NCBI RefSeq assembly: GCF_021654775.1
Contig: NZ_AP025343.1
Span: forward strand, 6,167,501-6,231,500
Reading direction: 5' to 3'
Length of the DNA stretch: 64,000 nucleotides
DNA from: Paenibacillus azoreducens
GTDB taxonomy: Bacteria > Bacillota > Bacilli > Paenibacillales > Paenibacillaceae
Shown: piece after piece, positions 10,425 to 18,759 of the stretch
Layout: each line of letters opens with the position of its first letter
How positions within the stretch are numbered: the stretch's first letter is position 1
Notes under the pieces: generated by a model
The model's database searches: none
What the model was told of the DNA's origin: nothing
What the model saw: the letters and a program-made list of their open reading frames with translations, nothing else
Made by a program: the position numbers and the translations under genes

Positions 10425-10910
10425 TTACTGCCGGAACTGTCCCGTGACCATCAGAAGCGCCTCGGGAAGCTGGTCCATAATGGCAGCCAAATTCTCATGC
10501 ACGCCTTTGGGCGTTCCCGGCAAATTCACGATCAGCGTCCTTCCGCGAATGCCGCAGATACCTCTAAACAACATGGCCCCGCGGTTCTTTTGCATCACGG
10601 TCGCTCTCATCGCTTCAGCCATGCCAGGCACTTCTCGTTCGATAACCCGTCTTGTCGCCTCTGGGGTAACATCGCGGATCGCCAGTTCCGTCCCGCCTGT
10701 CGTCAGCACCAAATCCGCCTGGAAATAATCCGTAAGCTCAATCAGCGATGCGATAATTTCATCCTGTTCGTCGGGTACAATCCGGTATTCCACAATCTCC
10801 CCGCCGAGTTCCTCCTCCACCAGCTCCCGGATGACCTGGGCGCTTGTATCTTCACGTTCACCTCTTGATCCTTTGTCGCTTGCCGTCAAGATGGCTGTTT
10901 TCCACACCAT
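10425..10910 (-). CDS. MogA/MoaB family molybdopterin adenylyltransferase-like protein
   Basis: Catalyses adenylation of molybdopterin before metal insertion, or plays a MoaB role in cofactor synthesis; acts in the cytoplasm. From ATG 10910 the protein is 161 aa. Family signatures are KTAILTASDKGSRGEREDTS near the N-terminus, the nucleotide-binding TTGGTELAIRDVTPEA in the middle and VNLPGTPKG near residue 140. The start is set by AGGAGGTGGGGTG upstream; an earlier in-frame ATG (10934) has no site. Downstream of moaC in the same direction. MogA and MoaB cannot be separated by eye, so no symbol is given. Confidence 0.9.
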   Translation of the reverse strand: MVWKTAILTASDKGSRGEREDTSAQVIRELVEEELGGEIVEYRIVPDEQDEIIASLIELTDYFQADLVLTTGGTELAIRDVTPEATRRVIEREVPGMAEAMRATVMQKNRGAMLFRGICGIRGRTLIVNLPGTPKGVHENLAAIMDQLPEALLMVTGQFRQ

Positions 10911-11042
10911 AAGATCACCCCACCTCCTGCGCATCTTTTATATTCAATAAATATATATCCTATGATTCAAACCGTTTGTATTCAGTCGAAGTTTGCGGTT
11001 CAGTCCGAAATTTTGCTTCTGTAAAGTCAGGATGTGTTTATC

Positions 11043-11516
11043 CTAGGACTCGCGCCGGTAATCGCCGCTTTTCCCTCCGGTTTTGGATTTCAGCAGCGTC
11101 GGTCCGATCACCATGTCCTTTTGCAGCGCCTTGCACATGTCATAAACGGTCAAAGCGGCTGCGGAAACGGCTGTCAAAGCCTCCATTTCGACCCCGGTCT
11201 TGCCGGTCGTCTTTACGGTTCCTTCTATATAAAGTTCATCATTGCCGTTATCCGAAAAATGAATGTCGATTCCCGTCAGCGGGAGCGGATGGCACATCGG
11301 AATCCAGTCAGATGTTTTTTTGGCGGCCATCACGCCGGCCACCGAAGCGACGGCAAGCACATCTCCTTTGCCTATCTTGCCTTCCTTGATACGGGAAAGC
11401 GTTGCCGGAGCCATCCTGACCAACGTCTGCGCAACCGCTGTCCGGGATGTGACCTCTTTATCCGAGACGTCCACCATTTTGGCTCTGCCTTGTTCATTAA
11501 AATGCGTCAGTTCCAT
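11043..11516 (-). CDS. moaC: Cyclic pyranopterin monophosphate synthase MoaC
   Basis: Works with MoaA to convert GTP to cyclic pyranopterin monophosphate, the first stage of molybdenum cofactor synthesis. The 157-aa protein (start 11516) shows the conserved [27 protein letters not shown] and [21 protein letters not shown] segments, and the basic C-terminal [19 protein letters not shown] lies at the correct distance from ATG 11516; the longer frame starting at 11549 adds residues that overlap the upstream gene. It overlaps the 3' end of the fau-like gene by 20 bp, which suggests translational coupling. Confidence 0.96.
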   Translation of the reverse strand: MELTHFNEQGRAKMVDVSDKEVTSRTAVAQTLVRMAPATLSRIKEGKIGKGDVLAVASVAGVMAAKKTSDWIPMCHPLPLTGIDIHFSDNGNDELYIEGTVKTTGKTGVEMEALTAVSAAALTVYDMCKALQKDMVIGPTLLKSKTGGKSGDYRRES

Positions 11517-12141
11517 CGCCAGCCTCCTTGTTCGTTTCATCAATGCCATGCTCGGTAATCAGAGCCTCAAGGCGTGCATCCGTCATTTCCACGGGAACCT
11601 GCCCGGTAACCTGAATCCCAAAGCCGATGCCGGCCCATTTCGGAAGTTTTCCTCCGCCAAAGGCTGCAAAACGCGCATGCAGTCTGTCATAGTAGCCGCC
11701 GCCGTACCCCAGTCTGCCGCCATTCCTGTCATAAGCCAGTCCGGGCGTTATAACCGCCTCCGGCATAAAATGTTCCGGCGCAGCCGGCAAACGTAGGGGA
11801 TCAGGCTCCGGAATACCGTATGAGCTTACACTCAGCTCATCCCAGCCTTGCAGCCGATGGAGCGTCAAAAAGCGTTTCGCGAGCTGGCAGCGGGGTACAT
11901 ACACGTCGATTCCAAGCTGCCACGCCTTTTCAATAAGCGGTTTCGTATCCAATTCGCTGCGGAAAGGCACGTAAATAAGAAAGCTCCGGATATTCTCCTG
12001 CTGCAGCCAGCGGACTGCCTGAGTGCAAGCGCGATCGGATGCTTCCTTATGCTGATCCGCCGGAATTTCGCTGCGAAGCTTGGACATCCGGGCGCGCAGC
12101 AAAGCCTTCATTTCCTTTATATTGCCGTATTCACCGTTCAT
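11497..12141 (-). CDS. 5-formyltetrahydrofolate cyclo-ligase
   Basis: Converts 5-formyl-THF and ATP to 5,10-methenyl-THF, recycling a folate storage form. Family features: N-terminal [33 protein letters not shown] in the middle, and the phosphate-binding [16 protein letters not shown] near residue 150, followed by a final GIGFGIQ segment. Start is uncertain: ATG 12141 (214 aa) and ATG 12111 (204 aa) are both possible, and a TTG at 12150 has AAGGAAGG at good spacing. Head of the minus-strand moaC-mogA run, preceded by a structured leader. Confidence 0.93.
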   Translation of the reverse strand: MNGEYGNIKEMKALLRARMSKLRSEIPADQHKEASDRACTQAVRWLQQENIRSFLIYVPFRSELDTKPLIEKAWQLGIDVYVPRCQLAKRFLTLHRLQGWDELSVSSYGIPEPDPLRLPAAPEHFMPEAVITPGLAYDRNGGRLGYGGGYYDRLHARFAAFGGGKLPKWAGIGFGIQVTGQVPVEMTDARLEALITEHGIDETNKEAGDGTDAF

Positions 12142-12233
12142 ATCGTTCAAAACGCTGACCTTCCTTATAAAAATGTAATTGTTGGGATGACGCCTTACAT
12201 TTTCGAAAAATTTCATTTCATTTCAATTTTGGG

Positions 12234-12360
12234 GCCACATATAGATCATTAGTACTACTCACGCTCTACATCTGGCACTTGTTCAGCCGCTTTTATGAAC
12301 CTCCGTCGCTTGCAGATTCATTTTGCTCTTAGTTTACCACTGTTGCTTCCTTTTCGCCAA
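12234..12360 (-). promoter_or_regulatory. Promoter and structured leader upstream of the formyl-THF cyclo-ligase gene
   Basis: A possible promoter on the minus strand is TTGGCG (12360-12355), 18-nt spacer, TAAACT (12336-12331). The transcript would carry a leader of about 185 nt with an 11-bp stem (12234-12244 with 12266-12276, one mismatch) closing a 21-nt loop, and a smaller GTTCA/TGAAC hairpin before it. No T-run follows, so it is not a simple terminator. I could not match it to the THF riboswitch or to 6S RNA. Confidence 0.4.
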
Positions 12361-12453
12361 GATTGATTCAAAGTCCTGCCCCCAAGTCGCGATTTTCTAG
12401 TATTTCATGTAAACTGTAGTTATGAAGACAATAAGACGGAGGTTAAACAGCTC

Positions 12454-14403
12454 ATGCTGCTTCAAGCAAGTGGAATCAGAAAATTATTTGGCGTCCAGCC
12501 CGTGCTTGACGGAATCAATATCCAGATTCAGGAGAGGGATCGCGTAGGGCTGGTCGGAGTCAACGGCGCAGGCAAATCAACCCTGCTTCAGATTCTTGCC
12601 GGTGAGATCTCTTATGACGGCGGGCAAATTTTTAAAGCCAAGGAAACCACGATCGGTTATCTTGCCCAGAACAGCGGACTTCAATCCGACTGCACGATTT
12701 GGGAAGAAATGATGAACGTGTTCGCTCCATTAATAGAAACGGAAAAAGAGCTGCGTCTGCTGGAGCAGCAAATCGCGGACCCTGCCCAAATGGACAATCC
12801 GAAAAAATATCAGGAACTGCTCGACCGCTATGCCAGCCGCTCCGATTGGTTCAAGGATCATGGCGGCTACGAAATGGACACGCGCATCCGCAGCGTGCTG
12901 CACGGCATGGGTTTCGGCAGCTTTGCGCCGGACACTTCCATCTCAACCCTTAGCGGCGGCCAGAAAACGCGTTTGGCTCTGGCGCGGATTTTGCTGCAAG
13001 CACCCGATCTCCTGATACTGGACGAACCGACCAACCATTTGGATATCGCCACGTTGACATGGCTGGAGGATTACTTGCGCTCTTACTCGGGAGCTCTGCT
13101 GGTCGTATCCCATGACCGTTACTTCCTGGACCGCCTCGTCACTTCCATCGTGGAAATCGAGCGTCACCAATCGAAGCGTTATACCGGCAATTACAGCCGT
13201 TACATCGATTTGAAGGCGGCGGAATACGAATCGGCGATGAAGCAATACGAGAAACAGCAGGATGAAATCGCCCGCATGGAGGTATTTATCCAAAAAAATA
13301 TCGTCCGGTCTTCCACCACCAAAAGGGCTCAGAGCCGCCGCAAGGCGCTCGAAAAAATGGAACGTCTCGACAAGCCGATGGGCGATCTGAAAAAAGCCAG
13401 CTTTGCGTTTAATGTTGAATATATGTCCGGCAAAGATGTGCTTCAGGTCAGGGATTTGGCCGTTTCCTTTTCCCCCGCGGATAAGCTGTTTAAAGATGTG
13501 TCATTCGACCTGCACCGCGGGGAAACCGTCGCGCTCATCGGTCCGAACGGGATCGGGAAATCGACCCTGCTCAAATGTCTAATCGGAAGTTTCCGTCAGG
13601 AAACAGGCACCTTCCAATGGGGAACCAAAGTCAAGCTGGGCTATTACGATCAGGAACAGACCAACCTGAATCCAGCGAATACGGTCCTGGAGGAGCTGTG
13701 GAGCGAATATCCGCATATGGAGGAAGCCCGCATCCGAACCGTGCTTGGCAATTTCCTGTTCAGCGGCGAAGATGTCCTGAAAAAAGTCGCTGCGCTCAGC
13801 GGCGGTGAAAAGGCGCGGGTGGCTTTGGCCAAACTGATGCTGCTCGAAGCTAATATGCTGATCCTCGACGAACCGACCAACCATCTGGACTTGTTCAGCA
13901 AAGAGGTGCTGGAATCGGCACTGATGGATTACGAGGGAACGCTTCTTTTCATTTCCCATGACCGCTACTTTTTAAATAAAATGGCCGAAAGAATCATTGA
14001 GCTTCATCCGCAAGGCGTGGAGCATTATCTGGGGAATTATGACGATTATATCGATAAAAAGCAGGAAATGGAAGAATTGTCCCAGGAGGCGCTTGAAGCA
14101 TCGGAAGGCCGGACAAACAAACAGGAGCCTGCTGCCGAACCCCTTGATAAAACCGGAGTTAATTCTTTTGAAGCCGACAAGCAGGCCAAACGCGAGGAGC
14201 GTGCCCGGCAGCGCAGAATCGCCGCGCTGGAGGAGCGGATTCACGAGTTGGAATCGGCGATTTCCGGATTAGAAGCGGAGATGGCCAAGCCTGAGGTCTA
14301 TCAAGATTATATTGCTCTGCAACAACATCAGCAGGATCAGGAGGCCAAGAAAAAGGAACTGGATGAAGCCTTTGCCGAGTGGGAACTGCTTGCCGGCGAA
14401 TAA
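12454..14403 (+). CDS. ydiF: ABC-F family ATPase, YdiF-type
   Basis: Cytoplasmic tandem ABC protein without membrane segments. ABC-F proteins act on the ribosome (translation factors or ribosome protection). The 649 aa contain two nucleotide-binding domains: Walker A GVNGAGKST and GPNGIGKST, signatures LSGGQKTRLALARI and LSGGEKARVALAK, Walker B LLILDEPTNHLD and MLILDEPTNHLD. The interdomain linker (~residues 245-320) is charged and helical; the C-terminal ~110 residues form a coiled-coil extension. Good GGAGG site before ATG 12454. Synteny with moaC and tsaD on either side matches B. subtilis ydiF, which supports the symbol; there is no evidence for antibiotic resistance. Confidence 0.93.
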   Translation: MLLQASGIRKLFGVQPVLDGINIQIQERDRVGLVGVNGAGKSTLLQILAGEISYDGGQIFKAKETTIGYLAQNSGLQSDCTIWEEMMNVFAPLIETEKELRLLEQQIADPAQMDNPKKYQELLDRYASRSDWFKDHGGYEMDTRIRSVLHGMGFGSFAPDTSISTLSGGQKTRLALARILLQAPDLLILDEPTNHLDIATLTWLEDYLRSYSGALLVVSHDRYFLDRLVTSIVEIERHQSKRYTGNYSRYIDLKAAEYESAMKQYEKQQDEIARMEVFIQKNIVRSSTTKRAQSRRKALEKMERLDKPMGDLKKASFAFNVEYMSGKDVLQVRDLAVSFSPADKLFKDVSFDLHRGETVALIGPNGIGKSTLLKCLIGSFRQETGTFQWGTKVKLGYYDQEQTNLNPANTVLEELWSEYPHMEEARIRTVLGNFLFSGEDVLKKVAALSGGEKARVALAKLMLLEANMLILDEPTNHLDLFSKEVLESALMDYEGTLLFISHDRYFLNKMAERIIELHPQGVEHYLGNYDDYIDKKQEMEELSQEALEASEGRTNKQEPAAEPLDKTGVNSFEADKQAKREERARQRRIAALEERIHELESAISGLEAEMAKPEVYQDYIALQQHQQDQEAKKKELDEAFAEWELLAGE

Positions 14404-14448
14404 TCCGGCTTAGGGCATAAGCGTTTAGGACTTTGAGATCAGCAAGGC

Positions 14449-14541
14449 GCGATCAAGAAAAGATGCTCAAATTATCAAGAAACAGCGCCAATGTTACGCT
14501 ATTTGCAGACAATCTAAATGGTCTATTATTTTCTTGATCGC
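14449..14541. repeat. Intergenic element with 13-bp perfect terminal inverted repeats
   Basis: GCGATCAAGAAAA (14449-14461) and its exact complement (14529-14541) bound a 93-bp segment downstream of ydiF. Inside is a second partial copy (ATCAAGAAAC near 14478), giving a modular look. It could be a miniature mobile element or a long transcript hairpin. Confidence 0.65.
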
Positions 14542-14608
14542 GGCAAAAAGAAATTTGTCAAATTCACAGAAATTTTTTATTTTCCGAATAAGAAGTTTAT
14601 GCACATGC

Positions 14609-14856
14609 TTATCCACATAAAAAGTGCATAACCAGATCAAAAAAATGGCCCCCGGGGCCATTTTTTACTGATTAAATGAGTATTTCAGCTCAATATCCAC
14701 TATTATCCACTAAAATATCCACATTATCCACAGTTTCTGCTTTGTGAAAATAAAAACAGATTTCAGATTTTCATAGTCCTTATAAACCAGCGTTTTTCGC
14801 GTTAATCTTCACTTTGTACACAAATTTGCTCGAATATGTGGATAACCTTGTCCACA
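14609..14856. promoter_or_regulatory. DnaA-box cluster
   Basis: Three perfect DnaA boxes (TTATCCACA at 14609-14617 and 14724-14732, complement at 14837-14845) plus one-mismatch boxes at 14703-14711 (TTATCCACT), 14715-14723 (ATATCCACA) and 14848-14856 (TTGTCCACA) lie within 250 bp. The region is the non-coding gap between convergent ydiF and tsaD, so it is unlikely to be a promoter. Confidence 0.85.
14639..14666 (+). terminator. Rho-independent terminator downstream of ydiF
   Basis: AAAAATGGCCCC ... GGGGCCATTTTTT hairpin with T-run. It lies 236 bp past the ydiF stop, within the DnaA-box cluster. Confidence 0.8.
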
Positions 14857-14990
14857 ACTTGACAAAAAGATTGTCGACTGCTGATGAAAGCGCCCGGAAA
14901 ATGCATCACTCTGCTCAAGCGTCACGTTTCATACAGCTTGTCGATTCGCAATACCCGGCGCCTAAAGGGCCAGTTAATCCATGAGGTTTC

Positions 14991-15173
14991 TAACGAAACT
15001 GGAGATCGCTATTCGGCCATAATGAGGTTGCTGAACCTTTTAACGAAACTTGAGATCGCTATTTAGTCAAAATGACAGCGATCCGGCCATATTTTGGCCG
15101 AATAACAATATGTAGTTTCGTTACAATTAAATCAAACGCGATTTTGCAGTAATAACGCTCCTCAGTTTCGTTA
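14991..15173. repeat. Four-module (++--) 183-bp intergenic element, copy 1
   Basis: Module heads TAACGAAACT occur at 14991 and 15041 on the plus strand and as complements ending at 15123 and 15173. Each module continues as roughly N3-A-N4-CG-TATT-N5-AAAAT. Spacing is 50, 83 and 50 bp, total 183 bp. The outer and inner module pairs can form nested stems. A second element with the same head and geometry is at 21537-21719. Confidence 0.85.
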
Positions 15174-15327
15174 GCAATCAATTTGCTCACGAGAACTACA
15201 ACATGATCTGCGGGATACGTTCGCAGTCGACGACACGCACCATTAGCTGTGCGCCATCGTGTCGAAACGTCAAACATTCATCCGGCAAATTTTTATGCTT
15301 ATTCACTAAAGACTTTCATCTTTCCCG

Positions 15328-15533
15328 CCTACTGCTACTGCCGGCTTCTGCTTCTGCTTCCTGCTGCTTCTGCTGGCTTCTGCTTCTGCCACTGCTTCTG
15401 CCACTGCTTCTGCTGCCTACTGCTACTACCGGCTTCTGCTTCCTGCTGCTTCTGCTTCTGCTGCTTCTGCTGGCTATTACGGCTTCTGCCCACTGCTTCT
15501 GCCGGCTACTGCCGCCTACTGCTGTCTGCAGCT
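15328..15533. repeat. Low-complexity CTGCTT/CTGCCG tract
   Basis: About 200 bp of imperfect CTTCTG, CTACTG and CTGCCG hexanucleotide repeats in the non-coding gap between ydiF and tsaD. Open frames across it (Ser/Arg/Gln-rich or Leu/Cys-rich) are artefacts of the repeat. Such tracts tend to expand and contract by slippage. Confidence 0.85.
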
Positions 15534-15585
15534 TGGGGCATCTTTTGCGCTCTGCATAATGCCAAACCGGCATCCAGAACAAAAA

Positions 15586-15622
15586 AGCCCGCCATCTCTT
15601 GGATCATCAAGAGACAGCGGGC
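15586..15622 (-). terminator. tsaD terminator
   Basis: AGCCCGC-N2-TCTCTTG ... CAAGAGA-N2-GCGGGCT hairpin followed by TTTTTT on the minus strand, about 40 bp downstream of the tsaD stop. Confidence 0.88.
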
Positions 15623-15662
15623 TAGCACGCAGTGCCACTCAAGCGCCCAAGCCTAAGCTGGT

Positions 15663-16709
15663 TTATTCCTGAACCGACCAGTCCTCCAGCGAAAATTGCG
15701 GCATGGCCTGCATGTCCAGAGCGGTGAACTTCCGCTCCTTCCATTTGAGATATGCCGCCGCGCCGATCATGGCCGCGTTATCTGTACAATATTCAAACGG
15801 CGGAATGATAAGCTTGATGCCTTGTTCCTTGCATTGCCGTTCCAGTTCCCTGCGCAAGCCGCGGTTAGCGGCAACGCCGCCGCAGAGGAGGAGCTGCTTC
15901 GCATGGAAGGCGTTGACCGCCCGGATCGCTTTGGCGACCAGCACTTCCACGACTGATTCCTGGAATCCCCGCGCAATGGCTCCTTCCCCCACGGGCTCAC
16001 CACGCATTTTACGCTGGTTCACGACATTGAGTACCGCGGACTTCAGACCGCTAAAGCTGAAATCATACGAATCCGGCTCCAGCCATACGCGCGGCAGCTC
16101 CACCGCTTCTTCCGCCTCCAAAGCAAGCCGATCCACATGCGGACCTCCCGGGTAAGGGAAACCAATGGCCCGCGCGACTTTATCGTAAGCCTCGCCTACG
16201 GCATCATCGCGTGTCCGTCCGATGACCTCGAAGCTGCCTTCAGACTTCATGTATACAAGTTCGGTATGCCCTCCGGAAACAACCAAAGCCATGCACGGAT
16301 ATTCCAATTCGGCAACAAGCCGGTTGGCGTAAATGTGCCCGGCAATATGATGGGTGCCGATCAGCGGTTTGTTGAGCGCCATCGCCAGACTGGTCGCGGC
16401 AACCACGCCGACGAGCAAAGCTCCGACCAGTCCCGGACCTTGCGTGACGGCAACAGCCGAAAGATCTTGAAGGCTGATACCCGCCTTGTTCACGGCTTCT
16501 TCCAGCATCAGCGTAATATTCTCGACGTGTTTGCGTGAAGCGACCTCCGGCACGACGCCGCCAAAGGCTTTATGGGTTTCAACCTGACTGGCGATGAGGT
16601 TGCTGAGCACCTCTTTCCCGTCCTTTACGACGGCGACGGAAGTTTCGTCACAGCTTGTCTCCACCGCCAGAATATAGCAGGATTCATATTCTTTGTGAAA
16701 TACATTCAT
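15663..16709 (-). CDS. tsaD: tRNA N6-adenosine threonylcarbamoyltransferase TsaD
   Basis: Transfers the threonylcarbamoyl group to A37 of ANN-decoding tRNAs, working with TsaB and TsaE. The 348-aa protein has the ASKHA fold signatures: ILAVETSCDETSVAVV at the N-terminus, the metal-binding HHIAGH (about residues 120-125), VVSGGHTELV and the C-terminal CTDNAAMIGAAAY. The start has AAGGAAG upstream. Last gene of the tsaE-tsaB-rimI-tsaD run and followed by a terminator. Essential in most bacteria. Confidence 0.98.
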   Translation of the reverse strand: MNVFHKEYESCYILAVETSCDETSVAVVKDGKEVLSNLIASQVETHKAFGGVVPEVASRKHVENITLMLEEAVNKAGISLQDLSAVAVTQGPGLVGALLVGVVAATSLAMALNKPLIGTHHIAGHIYANRLVAELEYPCMALVVSGGHTELVYMKSEGSFEVIGRTRDDAVGEAYDKVARAIGFPYPGGPHVDRLALEAEEAVELPRVWLEPDSYDFSFSGLKSAVLNVVNQRKMRGEPVGEGAIARGFQESVVEVLVAKAIRAVNAFHAKQLLLCGGVAANRGLRRELERQCKEQGIKLIIPPFEYCTDNAAMIGAAAYLKWKERKFTALDMQAMPQFSLEDWSVQE

Positions 16710-16738
16710 TATTATGCTTCGCTTCCTTCCCTACTTCC

Positions 16739-17227
16739 CTACGCGCTGCCGCGTTCGGGCAGATCCGCCCACATGATCAGGGCATCCTCCTGATTATCCG
16801 AATAATAACCTTTGCGGAGCCCGGCAGGTTTAAAACCCAGTTTCCGATACAAATTCTGCGCTACTTCATTGGATACCCTGACCTCCAGCGTTATCCGCTG
16901 CATGCCCCGCTGCGATGCAGTTCTCATGAGCTCCCGCAGAAGGCGCTCGCCCCATCTTCTGCCCCGATATGCTCTCAAAACAGCGATGTTGGTAACATGC
17001 GCTTCGTCAATCACCGTCCACATTCCCGCGTATCCTATCGGCTGCCCCAAATACTGCATGACCATATAACATGCAAAATGGTTTTGGGTCAATTCATTCC
17101 GGAACGCTTCCTCCGTCCATGGCAGCGTAAAGGATTCATGTTCGATGACCATCACATCCGGGATATCTTCCAGCGCCATCTGCCGGAAAGTCAAACCTTC
17201 ATAATTCGGATATTGCTCCTGCTCCAT
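16739..17227 (-). CDS. rimI: Ribosomal protein bS18 alanine N-acetyltransferase RimI
   Basis: GNAT enzyme that acetylates the N-terminal Ala of ribosomal protein S18. The 162-aa protein has the acetyl-CoA loop in the VLRAYRGRRWGERLLRELM region (~residues 85-105) and the C-terminal NEVAQNLYRKLGFKPAGLRKGYY typical of RimI. It sits 19 bp after tsaB and 29 bp before tsaD, the usual position of rimI in Bacillota. Confidence 0.93.
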   Translation of the reverse strand: MEQEQYPNYEGLTFRQMALEDIPDVMVIEHESFTLPWTEEAFRNELTQNHFACYMVMQYLGQPIGYAGMWTVIDEAHVTNIAVLRAYRGRRWGERLLRELMRTASQRGMQRITLEVRVSNEVAQNLYRKLGFKPAGLRKGYYSDNQEDALIMWADLPERGSA

Positions 17228-17246
17228 GACTTATGACAGACTCCCT

Positions 17247-18017
17247 TCACAGCTTCCGCAAGAGCTTCTCAGCTTCTGCCAGCTGTGTATAATTCGGCAC
17301 CAGACGGTGCACATCATCCGTTTCCCCATCCAGCAGGCTTTTTGCACCCAGCCTGCCAACCGGTTCTCCTTCCATATCGCATACCGCGATATGAAGCCGT
17401 TCACCCAGCAGAGAACGCAGTTGTTCAATCGTATTGTCATGATTGCTTTTGTCTCCGATAAACCAGATCTCTTCCGGCCGTTCATCGGCCGGCGTCTCCA
17501 TCCATAACCGCCCAATTTCTTCTACCCATGGATCCATCAGGCGGATGGCATCCTCTTTTCGGCGCATCGGCATAGCGGCGCCGGTAGCCTGGAACAGCGC
17601 AGTATACGCTTGACCTCTGCGGGCATCCATAAACGGAATGATCCACTTTGCTCCGGAACCGCTGTCCGCAGCGGTTAAAGTTCCGCTCCAGGCGAATGCC
17701 TGCAAACTCGAAACGCCCGCAACCGGGATGTTCCATGTCCAAGCCAGAGTTTTGGCTGCCGTCACGGCAATGCGGGTTCCCGTATAAGATCCGGGGCCGA
17801 TGCCCACGGCGATCCCGCTGACCTCGGAAGGAGCAACCCCTGCCTCCGCAAGTCCCTTTTGTACCAAGGGCAGCAAATGGACCGCATGATTGCGTTCTCC
17901 CGCGGCTTTTATCGTATGCAGCACCTTATCATTTTCCATAACCGCCAAAGCCAGGCATGCAGTGGACGTATCAAACGCCAAAAACCGCTTCAGCGGCTGT
18001 GATTGTGGTTGATTCAT
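17247..18017 (-). CDS. tsaB: tRNA threonylcarbamoyladenosine biosynthesis protein TsaB
   Basis: Non-catalytic paralogue of TsaD that forms the TsaBD heterodimer needed for t6A37 formation. From ATG 18017 (256 aa) it reads LKRFLAFDTSTACLALAVM and GIAVGIGPGSYTGTRIAVTAAKTLAW, both diagnostic for TsaB. The start overlaps the tsaE stop by ATGA, pointing to translational coupling. A longer frame beginning at 18056 would run back into tsaE and has no ribosome binding site. Confidence 0.96.
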   Translation of the reverse strand: MNQPQSQPLKRFLAFDTSTACLALAVMENDKVLHTIKAAGERNHAVHLLPLVQKGLAEAGVAPSEVSGIAVGIGPGSYTGTRIAVTAAKTLAWTWNIPVAGVSSLQAFAWSGTLTAADSGSGAKWIIPFMDARRGQAYTALFQATGAAMPMRRKEDAIRLMDPWVEEIGRLWMETPADERPEEIWFIGDKSNHDNTIEQLRSLLGERLHIAVCDMEGEPVGRLGAKSLLDGETDDVHRLVPNYTQLAEAEKLLRKL

Positions 18018-18508
18018 TCTGTGAAGACCCCATTCTGTTTCAGACTTCTGCACCATTCCTCATAAGGCTGGCCGTAACCCCGCACCGTAATTCTCCGCTC
18101 GGTTTCGCCGGTCGTTTCAAGATATAAATGCAGATGCGGTTCAGGCAGCAATTCTTCAACGATTTGCGACCATTCCACGAGGCTGACCCCGCTGCCGTAA
18201 AAATATTCATCAAGCCCCAGATCCTCGGCTTCTTCAAGCGACACCCGGTACACGTCCATATGATAAAAAGGCAGCCGCCCTTCATATTCCTTAATGATGG
18301 TAAACGTCGGGCTGTTTACGACCCCTTTAACCCCCAGGTGTTTGGCAAACGCTTGCGAAAACGCCGTTTTCCCTGCGCCCAAATCCCCATCCAGGCCGAT
18401 GACCGCGCCGGGGAACGCCGCCCGGGCAAGCCATGCCGCCAAAGCTCCGGTATCTTCCGGGCTATGAGAGATATACACAAACGGTTCCCCGTTTTGAATT
18501 TGTTCCAA
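18014..18508 (-). CDS. tsaE: tRNA threonylcarbamoyladenosine biosynthesis ATPase TsaE
   Basis: P-loop ATPase that resets the TsaBD complex during t6A synthesis. The 164-aa protein has Walker A GDLGAGKTAFSQAFA (about residues 41-55), the switch-like VNSPTFTIIKEYEG, and YHMDVYRVS and LVEWSQIVEELLP, all characteristic. First gene of the tsaE-tsaB-rimI-tsaD set, with a four-base overlap to tsaB. Confidence 0.96.
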   Translation of the reverse strand: MEQIQNGEPFVYISHSPEDTGALAAWLARAAFPGAVIGLDGDLGAGKTAFSQAFAKHLGVKGVVNSPTFTIIKEYEGRLPFYHMDVYRVSLEEAEDLGLDEYFYGSGVSLVEWSQIVEELLPEPHLHLYLETTGETERRITVRGYGQPYEEWCRSLKQNGVFTE

Positions 18509-18759
18509 TGCCGTGACCCACCTTCAGCTTCAATTCCTTACAATAACTTGTCCTTAATTATATCGGTACGCCCCCTCTCCCGCAAGGATGCAGGAGGTAA
18601 TATCCGCTCCGTTCATCCGGCCGCCCACTACAAAACCCCCATATATTCGTTAGGCAAATACCAAAAGGCGCTATTTTTCTACATAATCCAACTTTTTGGC
18701 TTTTCATTGTTATAATTAATGTAGATCATATCCGACATTTTCCATTGGGGGTAAGCATT

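Noticed and set aside
12234..12330. 6S RNA next to the cyclo-ligase gene
   Set aside because: The linkage is known in proteobacteria, but I could not find the long closing stem with a central bubble that defines 6S RNA.
15316..15582. 88-aa Ser/Arg/Gln-rich frame on the minus strand
   Set aside because: It is a translation of the low-complexity tract, with no ribosome binding site.
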